From NCBI GenBank assembly GCA_014138725.1, contig JACJID010000001.1, positions 930,001 through 994,000 on the forward strand: 64,000 bases of DNA, in the 5' to 3' direction. The stretch is from Kutzneria viridogrisea. Its GTDB lineage: Bacteria > Actinomycetota > Actinomycetes > Mycobacteriales > Pseudonocardiaceae. This document shows, one piece after another, positions 47,119 through 55,744 of the stretch. Numbering within the stretch: the stretch's first letter is position 1; the number at the start of each line of letters is the position of its first letter. Position numbers and translations under genes: made by a program. The notes below the pieces were generated by a model, which searched no databases, was not told the DNA's origin, and saw only the letters and a list, made by a program, of their open reading frames with translations.

Positions 47119-48356
47119 ACGACGTCGACGTCCGCGAGGCGGTCACCTGGGCCCACCACGAGGAGTGGGCCAGGGTGGTCGCCGCCCTGACCAGGCGCTT
47201 CGGTGACCTCGACATCGCCGAGGAAGCGGCGGCCGAGGCGTTTGCGACCGCCGTCGAACGGTGGCCGGCCGACGGTGTACCCCCCAACCCCGGCGCCTGG
47301 CTGACCACCACCGCCACCCGCAAGGCCATCGACCGGATCCGACGCGAGAACAAGCGCGACGACAAGCACAAGGAGGCTCAGATGGTGTACGACGACGACC
47401 CGCCCGAGCCTGTCGGCGCCATCGACGACGACCGGCTCCGGCTGATCTTCACCTGCTGTCACCCGGCGCTGGCGATGCAGACCCGCCTGGCGCTGACGCT
47501 GCGCATGGTCGGCGGTCTGACCGTGCCCGAGATCGCCCGCGCCTACCTGGTGCAGGAGACCGCCATGGAGCGGCGGATCACCCGCGCGAAGGCCAAGATC
47601 AAGGCGGCCCGCATCCCGTATCGGGTGCCGTCCGTGGAGGATCTCCCGGCGCGCGTGTCCAGCGTGCTCGCCGTCCTGTTCCTGGTGTTCAACGAGGGCT
47701 ACCTGGCGACCGGCCCCGACACCGATCCCGTACGTCACGACCTGACCGCCGAGGCGATCCGGCTCACCCGCCTGATCCGCGCCCTCCTACCGGAGGACGG
47801 TGAGGTGGCCGGGCTGCTGGCACTGATGCTGCTCATCGAAGCCCGCAGCACCGCCCGGGTTTCGGCCAGCGGCGAATTGGTCCCCCTTGACGAGCAGGAC
47901 CGTGGGTCCTGGGACGCCGCGCTGATCGCCGAGGGCCACCGGCTGGTGCGCGAGCGCCTCGCCGCTGCCGCCGCCGGGGTCGCTCCGGGCCGCTACCAGA
48001 TCCTCGCCGCGATCAACGCCGTACACACCTCCGCCCGCGACATACGCGACACCGACTGGTCGCAGGTCCTCGCCCTCTACAACCAGCTCGTCCGCCTCGA
48101 CCCCTCGCCGGTCATCGCCCTCAACCGGGCCATCGCGGTCGCCGAACTCGATGGCCCGGAGGTGGCACTGGCGGCCGTCGACCGCCTTGAGGACAAGCTG
48201 TCCGGCTACCACCCCTACCACGCCACCCGCGCCGACCTGCTACGCCGGCTGGGCCAAAGTCAGCAGTCGCGCGCGGCCTACGACAAAGCCATCCAACTGG
48301 CGGGCAACACCGCTGAGACCGCCTACCTGACCCGCCGCCGCGACCAACTGCGGTAG
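47115..48356 (+). CDS. ECF42-type RNA polymerase sigma factor
   Basis: A 413-residue ECF sigma factor with a long C-terminal extension, as defines ECF42. Sigma region 2 is FGDLDIAEEAAAEAFATAVE and region 4 is TRLALTLRMVGGLTVPEIAR. An extension of about 230 residues (FLVFNEGYLATGP, then TPR-like LNRAIAVAELDGPEVALAAV) takes the place of an anti-sigma factor. GTG start at 47115 overlapping the DGPF gene stop, so both are translated together. Known ECF42 proteins activate promoters of DGPF genes, including their own operon. Confidence 0.93.
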   Translation: MNDVDVREAVTWAHHEEWARVVAALTRRFGDLDIAEEAAAEAFATAVERWPADGVPPNPGAWLTTTATRKAIDRIRRENKRDDKHKEAQMVYDDDPPEPVGAIDDDRLRLIFTCCHPALAMQTRLALTLRMVGGLTVPEIARAYLVQETAMERRITRAKAKIKAARIPYRVPSVEDLPARVSSVLAVLFLVFNEGYLATGPDTDPVRHDLTAEAIRLTRLIRALLPEDGEVAGLLALMLLIEARSTARVSASGELVPLDEQDRGSWDAALIAEGHRLVRERLAAAAAGVAPGRYQILAAINAVHTSARDIRDTDWSQVLALYNQLVRLDPSPVIALNRAIAVAELDGPEVALAAVDRLEDKLSGYHPYHATRADLLRRLGQSQQSRAAYDKAIQLAGNTAETAYLTRRRDQLR

Positions 48357-48508
48357 CGCTCACGGATCCCGATCGACACCCTGTGCACAGCGGCGGCCAA
48401 CCCCGGCGCAATCCGATCGGCCCGACACCAGCATGAGGTCGTCAGCTTCTGACGGTCGGCACTGCACTGTCATCCGGCCGCGGGCGCCTACCGGCGACTG
48501 TGCTGGTC

Positions 48509-48907
48509 TCAGCGGGCGAACTTCTCGATGGCGGCCGGGGTGACAGGGGTGAAGAGGTTGACGAGGTTGCCGTCTGGGTCGCGAAACAGCAGTGAGCGGT
48601 TGCCCCAGGGCATCGTGGTGGGTTCGTTGACGAAGTCCTCGACGAAGCCGGTCAGGTTCTGGTGCACGATATCCACGTCGTCGACGAGGAACTCGAGGAT
48701 GACGCTGCGGTTGTCGGCCGGGTGGGCGGAGCCAGGCGCGAACAGGGGGACGGTGCGGGTGCTGGCGATCGCGAGGGTGGCCGAGGCAGTCCTGAGCTCA
48801 GCGAAGTCCTCGTTGGCCCAGCTCGCCCGCACGGCGGTGACGCGCTCGTAGAAGTCCACGAGGCGGGCGTCGTCGCCGGTGATGATGCGGATCGAGACGA
48901 AGTCCAT
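48509..48907 (-). CDS. VOC-superfamily (glyoxalase/bleomycin-resistance-like) protein
   Basis: A 132-residue protein of the vicinal oxygen chelate fold, with two beta-alpha-beta-beta-beta halves: IRIITGDDARLVDFYERV at the start and GNRSLLFRDPDGNLVNLF at the end. Members are metal-dependent isomerases, dioxygenases or antibiotic-binding proteins; the substrate is not evident. The divergent region holds the remnant of a WYL-type regulator, the common partner of such genes. An imperfect inverted repeat (ATACTGG and CCCGGTAT near 48956-48980) in front of the start may be its operator. Confidence 0.88.
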   Translation of the reverse strand: MDFVSIRIITGDDARLVDFYERVTAVRASWANEDFAELRTASATLAIASTRTVPLFAPGSAHPADNRSVILEFLVDDVDIVHQNLTGFVEDFVNEPTTMPWGNRSLLFRDPDGNLVNLFTPVTPAAIEKFAR

Positions 48908-48934
48908 GGGTTGTCTCCTGGTGGTCGGGTGCTT

Positions 48935-49246
48935 GTGACCGCACGCTACGACCGATACTGGACAGAATCCGCCCGGTATCTAGGGGACGACCGAGCAGAT
49001 CCGCACCCGGCTTCCGGCAGCGTCGCGATCGTGGCAGAGTCGCCGCCCGCGAGTAGCGCGGACGCGGAGACCACGTGCTGGTCCAGTGTGGACCTGCGCA
49101 CGGAACGGCTCGACTGGCTGCCCGCCGTACTCGCGTCACTGGATCTGCCATTCGTCATCGAGCGACCGGACGAGCTGCGCGACCTCGTCGTGGCACTGGC
49201 TGGCCGACTCAAGCATTCAGCCCGGCGACGTCCGTCCCGCGGATGA
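48935..49246 (+). pseudogene. C-terminal remnant of a WYL/YafY-type regulator
   Basis: In this frame the last 50 residues read VDLRTERLDWLPAVLASLDL and then FVIERPDELRDLVVALAGRL. This matches the C-terminal extension of WYL-domain regulators (a tryptophan/WL helix, P-F strand and PxELRxxLxxLAxRL helix). The HTH and WYL domains that should precede it are missing, so only the 3' end survives. It is divergent from the VOC gene, as expected for its former regulator. Confidence 0.55.
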
Positions 49247-49598
49247 CCGCTATCGGCATAGCCCCCATGCCGGTCAGCCCCGAACGTCTCCGGCGCAGGA
49301 CCTGGCCTGTTCGGTCGGTCTGCGGGGCAGCGGGGGCTGGTGCCGCGGTAGCAGGACCTGTCGAGCCGTGCCGTGCGTCCCTTCATCGGCGCACCTTCGC
49401 GCTTTGTTGATCACACAACCAGTGTCGGATCCCGATGGATGACACCAGATGTCAGCCCTACTTGTCGCAAAGCGCGGAGCGCCGCCCCGACCGTGGCGGT
49501 ACCGTCGCGGTCGGGGCGGTTGTGCATCTGCTGGCCACCGCCATTGAGGAGGGCCGGGACCTGTCCTCGATGAGCGGCATCAGGGTCGACACCGCCTA

Positions 49599-50759
49599 AG
49601 CAGGTTGCCAGAAGTTGTGTCTGTAACTCGCGTGAGTTGACCTTGCCGTGAACGTGAAGAGCCTCGTCGGGTTGGATTCGGTTACCACACCAGACTCCAC
49701 CACGACGAGGCCTCCACCAGTATGCGCCCCGCGCATGTCTACGCCGACTTGACCCCTGCCCAGCACCTCGAACTGGTCACCGCGCTGCACGGACCCTGGC
49801 GAGTCGCCACCCGCATCGTCATCGTCTTGCTGTCCGCGTCCGGGATGAGCGCGCCCGAGATCGCGGAACTTCTGCACTACGAGCCGGTCACGGTGCGCCG
49901 CTGGATCACCCGACACACCCGCGACGGCATCAACGGGCTACCCGACCGACCCCGCAGCGGACGCCCCCGCCTGGGCAGCCCCACGCTCGGACACCGCATC
50001 CACACCCTGCTGCACACCCCGAAAGCCTGGACCACCGCACGACTGTGGCGCGCCGCCCGACGCCCCGAAATGAGCCTGCGCACCTTCTACCGGCGACTGC
50101 GTGAACACGCCAGCTGGCGGCGTCCCCGGCTGATCGCCAAAGGCGACCCCGACCACGACACGACCTGCGCCACGATCCAGGCCCGCCTCGCCGCACTCCC
50201 CACCGGCTCCGTGGTTCTGGCCGAGGACGAAACCCACCTCGACCTGCTGCCGCGGGTCCGATCGTGCTGGATGCCCACCGGCCTGCGTCACCGGATCCTG
50301 ACTCCCGGCAGCAACATCCGCCGCACCATCCACGGCGCGATCGACCTCACCACCGGCGCCTGGCACCACCACGTCTCCGTCAAGAACGTCTCCGTGGTGT
50401 TCTGCTACTTCCTGCAACAGGTACTCGACGCCTACCCCGACGCCCCTGTTGTCGCGGTGATCTGTGACAACGGCGGCACCCATCACAGCGGGATCACTCG
50501 CCGCTGGCTGGCCGAACACCCGCGCCTGTTACTGATCGAGGGCGCGAAATACAGCCCGCAGGACAACCCCGTCGAACGCGTCTGGGCCGGCCTCAAGCAC
50601 CACATCGCCAACACCGCGCCAGCCACGATGGCCGGCCGCGTCCGACAGGCACACGCCTACTTCCGCGACCGGAGCACCGAACAGAACCTGATCACCGCCG
50701 CGCCCTGGACCAGCCCCTGGCTACCCGAAGGTTTCGGACAAGACTTTTGGCCACGTGCT
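49599..50759 (+). mobile_element. IS630-family insertion sequence, apparently complete
   Basis: A 1161-bp element. Its ends are imperfect inverted repeats: the left end begins AGCAGGTTGCCAGAAGTTGT, and the right end, read inward, begins AGCACGTGGCCAAAAGTCTT. About three quarters of the first 28 positions match. Both ends are flanked by TA (49597-49598 and 50760-50761), the target duplication of IS630/Tc1-mariner elements. It carries one intact transposase gene. Confidence 0.85.
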
Positions 50760-50762
50760 TAG
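49722..50762 (+). CDS. IS630-family transposase
   Basis: A 346-residue transposase. The N-terminal helix-turn-helix is LSASGMSAPEIAELLHYEPV with VRRWITRH. A winged-helix linker (GLPDRPRSGRP) follows. The DDE domain has acids in EDETHLDLLP, ICDNGGTHHS and NPVERVWAGLKHH; all three are intact. It has the full family length and no frame defect, so the element may still be active. The stop codon TAG at 50760-50762 is not part of the element: its T and A are the flanking target TA, so insertion itself supplies the terminator. Confidence 0.95.
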   Translation: MRPAHVYADLTPAQHLELVTALHGPWRVATRIVIVLLSASGMSAPEIAELLHYEPVTVRRWITRHTRDGINGLPDRPRSGRPRLGSPTLGHRIHTLLHTPKAWTTARLWRAARRPEMSLRTFYRRLREHASWRRPRLIAKGDPDHDTTCATIQARLAALPTGSVVLAEDETHLDLLPRVRSCWMPTGLRHRILTPGSNIRRTIHGAIDLTTGAWHHHVSVKNVSVVFCYFLQQVLDAYPDAPVVAVICDNGGTHHSGITRRWLAEHPRLLLIEGAKYSPQDNPVERVWAGLKHHIANTAPATMAGRVRQAHAYFRDRSTEQNLITAAPWTSPWLPEGFGQDFWPRA

Positions 50763-50790
50763 CGTCGGCTGTCGGCCTGACGGCCCGGCC

Positions 50791-51522
50791 TCACTTCAGG
50801 TGCCGGGCGAAGAACCGGTTCCCGTCGTCCCCCTCGAACTGCGGGACGCCGGTGTGCCCGCCCATGTTGGCGTGCAGCGTCTTCTCCTTGGAGCCGAAGG
50901 CGTCGAACAGGTCCAGGGCCAGCTGCCGATCGTTCCCTTCGTCGTCCCACTGCAGCAGGACCAGCAGCGGAATGGTGACCTGCCGGGCCTCCTCGAACAT
51001 CGTGCGGGGCACGAAACTCCCGGCGAACAGACCCGCGGCGCAGATGCGCGGCTCGACCACCGCCAGCCGGATGCCGATGGCGATCACCCCTCCCGCGTAC
51101 CCGACCGGGCCACCGATCTCGGGCAGTGAAAGGAGGGCGTCCAGGGCGGCCCGCCATTCCGGGACCGCCTTGTCGACCAGCGGAAGGACGAGCCGGTCGA
51201 CGATCTCGTCGTCGACCGGCTCGCCGGCCTCCAGCGCCCGGCGCAGGTCGGCGCGGGCCTGCTCGGCGGCGGCGGAACGGGGCCGGTCACCGCTGCCGGG
51301 GAGCTCGATGGTGGCCGCGGCGAAGCCCTCCGCCGCGGAGTGCCGGGCCCGGGCCACCAGTCGGGGGTACATCGTGTGCAGTCCGCCGGGGTGGCCGAGC
51401 AGGATCAGCGGGGCCGGTGCGGATGCGGATCCAGGCGTCCACAGGATGCCGGGGATCTCGCCGAGGGTGAACCCGCGCTCAAGGACACCGTCGTCGAGGC
51501 GCTGTTCGGAAGTGAATCGCAT
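50791..51522 (-). CDS. Alpha/beta-hydrolase-fold protein lacking the nucleophile serine
   Basis: A 243-residue protein resembling dienelactone-hydrolase-like esterases: PLILLGHPGGLHTMYPRLVA (oxyanion-hole HPGG), FAAATIELPGSGDRP, and the late GGHTGVPQFEGDD with the histidine. At the nucleophile elbow, where homologues have G-x-S-x-G, this protein reads GYAGGVIAIG, with valine where the serine should be. It may be catalytically dead, bind a ligand, or carry a mutation. ATG start at 51522. It stands just beyond the right end of the IS630 element. Confidence 0.85.
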   Translation of the reverse strand: MRFTSEQRLDDGVLERGFTLGEIPGILWTPGSASAPAPLILLGHPGGLHTMYPRLVARARHSAAEGFAAATIELPGSGDRPRSAAAEQARADLRRALEAGEPVDDEIVDRLVLPLVDKAVPEWRAALDALLSLPEIGGPVGYAGGVIAIGIRLAVVEPRICAAGLFAGSFVPRTMFEEARQVTIPLLVLLQWDDEGNDRQLALDLFDAFGSKEKTLHANMGGHTGVPQFEGDDGNRFFARHLK

Positions 51523-51986
51523 GGTCGTGCCTTTCGGGAGCGCTCGTGAACGGCGCTCCCGGACGACCTATCGCCCGACCGTGACCCCGGAGGGGAGCAC
51601 CCATGTCGATACGTTCACGGGTACCACCTCCTCGTTCTCTCGCACGGCCGCCGGAAAAGTAGCAGTGGTCGCCGTGGTCCGCCAACGGGTTTTGCGGAGG
51701 CTCCGTGGCCGGATGCCACTCGCCTCAAGGCCAAGGCCGTGTAGTCAAGGGCTTCGGGCCTGTGACGTGATCGCAGCGTGGCGAAATCACACCTCGGTCA
51801 GCGGCAGGCGCTGCTGGCCGTCGACCTAGCCGACCTCGAACTGCTCGGCGGGCGCGGCACCGCCGGCACCGGGACTTTGTCCTGGCCTCTCCGGCCTGGT
51901 TGTCGAAGGCCCGCCACCTACCTCCGAACACCGCCAGCCAGCAACGGCGACAGCGCGCGTTGAGATTCGTTCCGGCGCAAGTACCT
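51523..51986. other. Intergenic stretch, nothing identified
   Basis: About 460 bp between the hydrolase start and the phosphotransferase remnant. Short frames only; no domain, RNA gene or strong repeat seen. Confidence 0.4.
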
Positions 51987-52494
51987 TCACCCGGCGTCGG
52001 CGAGGATCTCGGCGATCACGTGGCGGGAGTTGGCTGCCAGTGCTGGGTTCGTGTTCTGGTAGTACGGCAGCTGGATCAGCGAGATTGATAGCGCCCAGCC
52101 CCGGCCGCGATGCCAGGCGTCGTCGTCGACTGCCAGTGCCTCGCGGAATGCCCGCCGGGCAGAGGCTGGCAGCAGGTTCCACGCGACGATGAGGTCCACG
52201 GTGGAGTCGCCGACGCCGGCAATGTCCCAGTCGATCACGGCGGTGAGGCGGCCGTCGCGGACCAGTAGGTTGCCGGGCGACAGGTCCGCGTGCGTCCAGG
52301 CGGGCTGGCCGGACCACGCCGGGATGCGCAGCGCGTCCTGCCACACCGCGGTCACCGCGGCGATGTCGATAAGCCCATCCGACGCGGCAATGGCCGCCTG
52401 GTCGACTTGTCCCGCGTGGCCAGCGGCACACCACGGCCCGTGGGCGGTGCGTCGACCGGGCCGACGCACCGCAGCGCAATGATGAACGCGGCTA
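51987..52494 (-). pseudogene. Aminoglycoside phosphotransferase, C-terminal half of a split gene
   Basis: The frame holds the catalytic loop HADLSPGNLLVRDGRLTAVI followed by DWDIAGVGDSTVDLIVAWN: the HxDxxxxN catalytic loop and the metal-binding D of the kinase-like fold. Going upstream, the similarity changes frame near 52405, to DAPPTGRGVPLATRDKS, and continues to LAAFIIALR, right at the stop of the NmrA-like gene (52492). The N-terminal half of the same kind of protein is at 53873-54255 on the same strand. The gene was therefore cut in two by the 1.4-kb cassette between them and is inactive. Confidence 0.75.
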
Positions 52495-53367
52495 GGCCCA
52501 AAACGACTTTGCCGGAACCCCGCGTAGTTGGTCGCGATGCTCGGCGATGAACGCTTCGATCGAGCGCGGCGAGTTCCCGGTGAGGTCGGTGACCGCCGTC
52601 GTGACCTCGGCGAGTGCGCCGGCGGTGACGAGCCGTGCGAGCTCGACGAAGTGCTTCACGTACGACTCCGGCATCCCCTGGCCGACAAGGATCGGTTCGA
52701 GCTCGTCGAGGTCAGGCTGAACCAGCCCGATCTCGCGATCCAGAGCAGCCGAAAGAGCCGCCGCCAGCTCCGCCGCAGTCAACGCCCCAGGTCCGGTGAG
52801 GTCGTGCGCCCCACCCCGAGGCGCCGACCCGGTGAGCACCGCGAAGGCGCAGTCCGCGACGTCCCGAGCATCGACATGCGCGATCTTTCCGCCGAAGGCC
52901 TCGAAAAGATCGCCGTCGGGCGTGAAAATCGTGATCCCGCGAACGAGGTTCTGCATGACGGTGTTCGGCCGCAACACTGTCCCGGCAAGCCCCGAGTCCG
53001 CAAGATAGGCCTCGATCTTCGCGTGAGTCCCGAACGGCATCGGCCCACCCGCCCTCGCCCCCACGGCGGACACCTTGACGACATGCTCAACCCCGGCCGC
53101 CACCGCAGCGTCGATCGCGGCAAGCTGCTGAGCGATCACCGGTTCCTCATCAGGGTAAGGCCCGGGGGTGTTCAGAAAGAGCTGGCTGACACCCACGAAC
53201 GCCTCCGGCAGCGTCGCCGGATCGTCGAGGTCGCCGACGACCACCTCCGCACCGGGGATCGTCACGCCCTCCCGACGCACCAGCGCACGAAACGGCACCC
53301 CGTCCGCCGTGAGACGGCGCGCCAAGGCGCCACCGATCGTCCCGGTCGCACCCGTAATCAAGATCAT
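52492..53367 (-). CDS. NmrA-like NAD(P)-binding oxidoreductase
   Basis: A 291-residue protein beginning MILITGATGTIGGALARRLT, the dinucleotide-binding glycine motif of the NmrA/TMR atypical SDRs, with FLNTPGPYPDEEPVIAQQ and VLRPNTVMQNLV later. I chose the ATG at 53367 because it gives the canonical start and sits 36 bp from the divergent regulator. It has the same fold as the gene at 39429-40322 but is only distantly similar to it. Likely an azoreductase or quinone/NADPH-sensing protein controlled by the neighbouring winged-helix protein. Confidence 0.9.
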   Translation of the reverse strand: MILITGATGTIGGALARRLTADGVPFRALVRREGVTIPGAEVVVGDLDDPATLPEAFVGVSQLFLNTPGPYPDEEPVIAQQLAAIDAAVAAGVEHVVKVSAVGARAGGPMPFGTHAKIEAYLADSGLAGTVLRPNTVMQNLVRGITIFTPDGDLFEAFGGKIAHVDARDVADCAFAVLTGSAPRGGAHDLTGPGALTAAELAAALSAALDREIGLVQPDLDELEPILVGQGMPESYVKHFVELARLVTAGALAEVTTAVTDLTGNSPRSIEAFIAEHRDQLRGVPAKSFWA

Positions 53368-53379
53368 CAGCACCCTGCT

Positions 53380-53408
53380 TTCATCGATAAACGTCGAACA
53401 TCGATGAA
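53380..53408. promoter_or_regulatory. Palindromic operator between NmrA-like and ArsR-like genes
   Basis: TTCATCGAT (53380-53388) and ATCGATGAA (53400-53408) are a perfect 9-bp inverted repeat with an 11-bp spacer. It fills the 36-bp divergent gap and covers the ATG of the regulator (53404-53406). Almost certainly the autoregulatory binding site. Confidence 0.75.
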
Positions 53409-53721
53409 TGGTACTTTGTTCGCCGTGCGCCGCCTCAGCCACCCGAACCTCGACGAAGTCACGCTGGTCAAAGCCCTGTCAGCCCTGGGCGACCCTGTCC
53501 GCCTCGCAATCGTGCGCATGCTCAGCGACGGCCAGGAACACCAGGGCTCGGAGGTCGACGTGAAGGTCTCCCAGTCGACCTTGAGCCACCACTTCACCAC
53601 ACTCCGTAACGCCGGCGTGGTGTTCATCAGGCCAGAGGGCACCCGCTGCTGGCACTCGCTCCGCCCGGAGTTCGAGCAGCGATTCCCCGGCCTGCTCGCC
53701 GCCGTTCTTGACCTAGTGTGA
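53404..53721 (+). CDS. ArsR-like winged-helix transcriptional regulator
   Basis: A 105-residue one-domain regulator: ALSALGDPVRLAIVRMLSDG followed by the recognition helix in KVSQSTLSHHFTTLRNAGVV and a wing (RPEGTRCWHSLRP). This is the ArsR/HTH_20 pattern with no cysteine metal site, so it is a redox or ligand sensor rather than a metal sensor. Divergent from the NmrA-like gene over a palindromic operator. The start ATG lies inside that operator, so the transcript may be leaderless or nearly so. Confidence 0.9.
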   Translation: MNGTLFAVRRLSHPNLDEVTLVKALSALGDPVRLAIVRMLSDGQEHQGSEVDVKVSQSTLSHHFTTLRNAGVVFIRPEGTRCWHSLRPEFEQRFPGLLAAVLDLV

Positions 53722-53872
53722 ATCCTGATCGGCTGCGCCAGCAGATCCCGAAGCCGGATCGACTCCGTCGTAGGCGACCGCTCCAACGGCAACCCGCCGC
53801 GAACCGTGGCTGCCGGTGCTGGCGTGGCGCCCGGCCTGCCGCTGCGGAGCGATCTCAATGAAACTGGAACCG

Positions 53873-54255
53873 TCTGGCCAGTTGCTCGGGTGACGCGAGG
53901 TCGTGCACGGCCGGGCAGGTGCCCGACAGCCACCGGCATGCCGTCCACTGGTACGGATAACCCTCTGCCAGCTCGCCGCACGCGACCGGCGTCGGCACCG
54001 CGACCGGCAGGTGCGGCGCTAGCAGCGGCACCCACTTCTGTTCCACGGCAACGTCTTTCGCCGCACTCGTCATGCGGGGCATCCGCACAGCCAAGTCGGA
54101 CCCCAGCCGGAACATCGCGTTGTCCGTGCCCGACGACACCACCAGCTCGATCGCGGCAGGCCCACCCACTCCGGGAACTGTCCGGCCACCAACCGGCCCA
54201 CGAGCGCCTCGTCAATGTCTACCTCGTCCGCGTGCATCTTCACGCTGACGACCAT
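53873..54255 (-). pseudogene. Aminoglycoside phosphotransferase, N-terminal half of a split gene
   Basis: From ATG 54255 the frame reads KMHADEVDIDEALVGRLVAG up to PEWVGLP, then continues in another frame with AIELVVSSGTDNAMFRLG, DLAVRMPRM and ASPEQLAR. This is the N-lobe of an APH-type kinase: the SSGTDNAMFRLG phosphate loop and RMPR with the ATP-binding region. It stops matching at about 53873. The missing C-terminal half is at 51987-52494. A frameshift near 54163 adds to the damage. Confidence 0.75.
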
Positions 54256-54562
54256 CTCCAGGCCGTCAACCGAGATATGGCATAGGAAACAAGAGTTCAG
54301 CGTGATCGCAATCAAGGAAATGCCGCAAGTGTGAGACTGATCTTGATGCCATCGCCATGAGGCAAAGGGAAAACCGCAGGCCAATCAAGATCGACATGAC
54401 ACCCACGGTGAGATCCTACGTGTGCCGCGAACGTGGAAGGGAGTTCGGTTGTAGGTAGAGCTTCTGGACACGATGCTACAGACCTTGAATGGCCAGGGTT
54501 GGTCATGCTGTTGGCGGCGTGTCCTTCACCTCCGGCACCGCGATCGGGTCTATGCCGGAGTG

Positions 54563-55637
54563 ATGAGGTACGCGGATGGAGGTGGCCTGTCCGAGCAGGG
54601 CAGGGCCAAACGCGAGGCAGTCCGGTTACAAGCGGCCGAGTGGTTCGCCCAGGACATGCCGGTCGCCGAGATCGCCCGCCGACTGCGGGTGTCGACTCAC
54701 GCGGTCTATGTCTGGCGCCGCCGATGGCGAGCTGGTGGCCGCGCCGCTCTGGCATCGCGGGGAGCGGGCGGGGCGAACTGTCGGCTGGATCAGAGACGGC
54801 TGGATCGGCTGGCGCAGGCGCTGGAGCAAGGCCCTGTGGCGCACGGCTTCGGTGAGGATCAGAGCTGGACGCTGGCGCGGGTGGCGGACCTGATCGCGCG
54901 GATGTTCCATACCCGCTACACCCTGCGCGGGGTGTCGTATCTGTTGCACCGTATGGGGTTCTCTCCGCGGGTGTCGGCGCATCGTGCGGTCGAACGTGAC
55001 GAGGACGCCGTCACGACGTGGCGGAGGGAGACGTGGCCGGCGGGAAAACGGTAGCGGCGGAGCGTGACGCGTGGCTGTGCTTCGAGGACGAGGCTGGCCA
55101 GACACTGCGACCGCCGAAAGCTCACACGTGGGGTCGGTGTGGACAGACGCCGGTGATTCCGGTGTCGGGCAAGGGATCCGGTCGGGTCTCGGTTGCCGGG
55201 CTGGTGTGTGTCAGGCCTGGGGACCGTAGCCGGTTGATCTACCGCGTCCTGGTGCACCGCGGGCGTAAGGGTGAGCGGCGGAGCTTTGCCGAGACCGATT
55301 ACGCCGCGCTGCAGGATGCCGCCCACCAGCGGTTGGGCGGTTCGATCACGGTGATTTGGGACAATCTCAACACTCACGTCAGCGCCGCGATGCGTGCCCT
55401 GATCGCCTCGCGGGACTGGCTGCGCGTGATCCGGTTGCCGGCCTACGCCCGGACCTCAACCCGGTCGAGAGCGTCTGGTCGCATCTCAAGCGCAGCTTGG
55501 GCAACCTCGCAGTCCAGGGGATCGATGACCTGGCTGCGATCGTGAAGAACCGGCTCAAGCGCATCCAGTACCGACCCGAGTTGACCGACGCGTTCTTCGC
55601 CCAGACCGGGCTGGTCCTCGACCCGCCGCCACCGTAA
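54563..55637 (+). pseudogene. IS630-family transposase, frameshifted
   Basis: Frame 1 (54563-55054) has the HTH: AQDMPVAEIARRLRVSTHAV followed by VWRRRW, and a winged-helix linker. Frame 2 (from about 55048) has the DDE start CFEDEAGQTLRPPKAHTWG and VIWDNLNTH. The two are joined by a -1 shift at the slippery heptamer GGGAAAA (55042-55048), correctly phased as G GGA AAA. A second break near 55448 loses one C before NPVESVWSHLK, which carries the third catalytic residue in frame 3. The first shift may be programmed; the second inactivates the element. I could not define the terminal repeats. Confidence 0.8.
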
Positions 55638-55744
55638 TCCCAGACTTTCAAGATCTGTAGGTCACAGCGCAGGGCTTGGCTACGTCCGGCGCCGCCCGGC
55701 GGACCTGAACATCACCAGACGGCCCGGACCGCAGCCCGGCGGCA

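Noticed and set aside
51778-51963. A short plus-strand frame after the hydrolase
   Set aside because: No domain, no ribosome binding site and low-complexity composition; treated as non-coding.
54424-54472. Terminal inverted repeats for the second IS630 element
   Set aside because: Short similarities between about 54450 and 55645 (for example AGAGCTT and AGATCTT) are too weak to define the ends.
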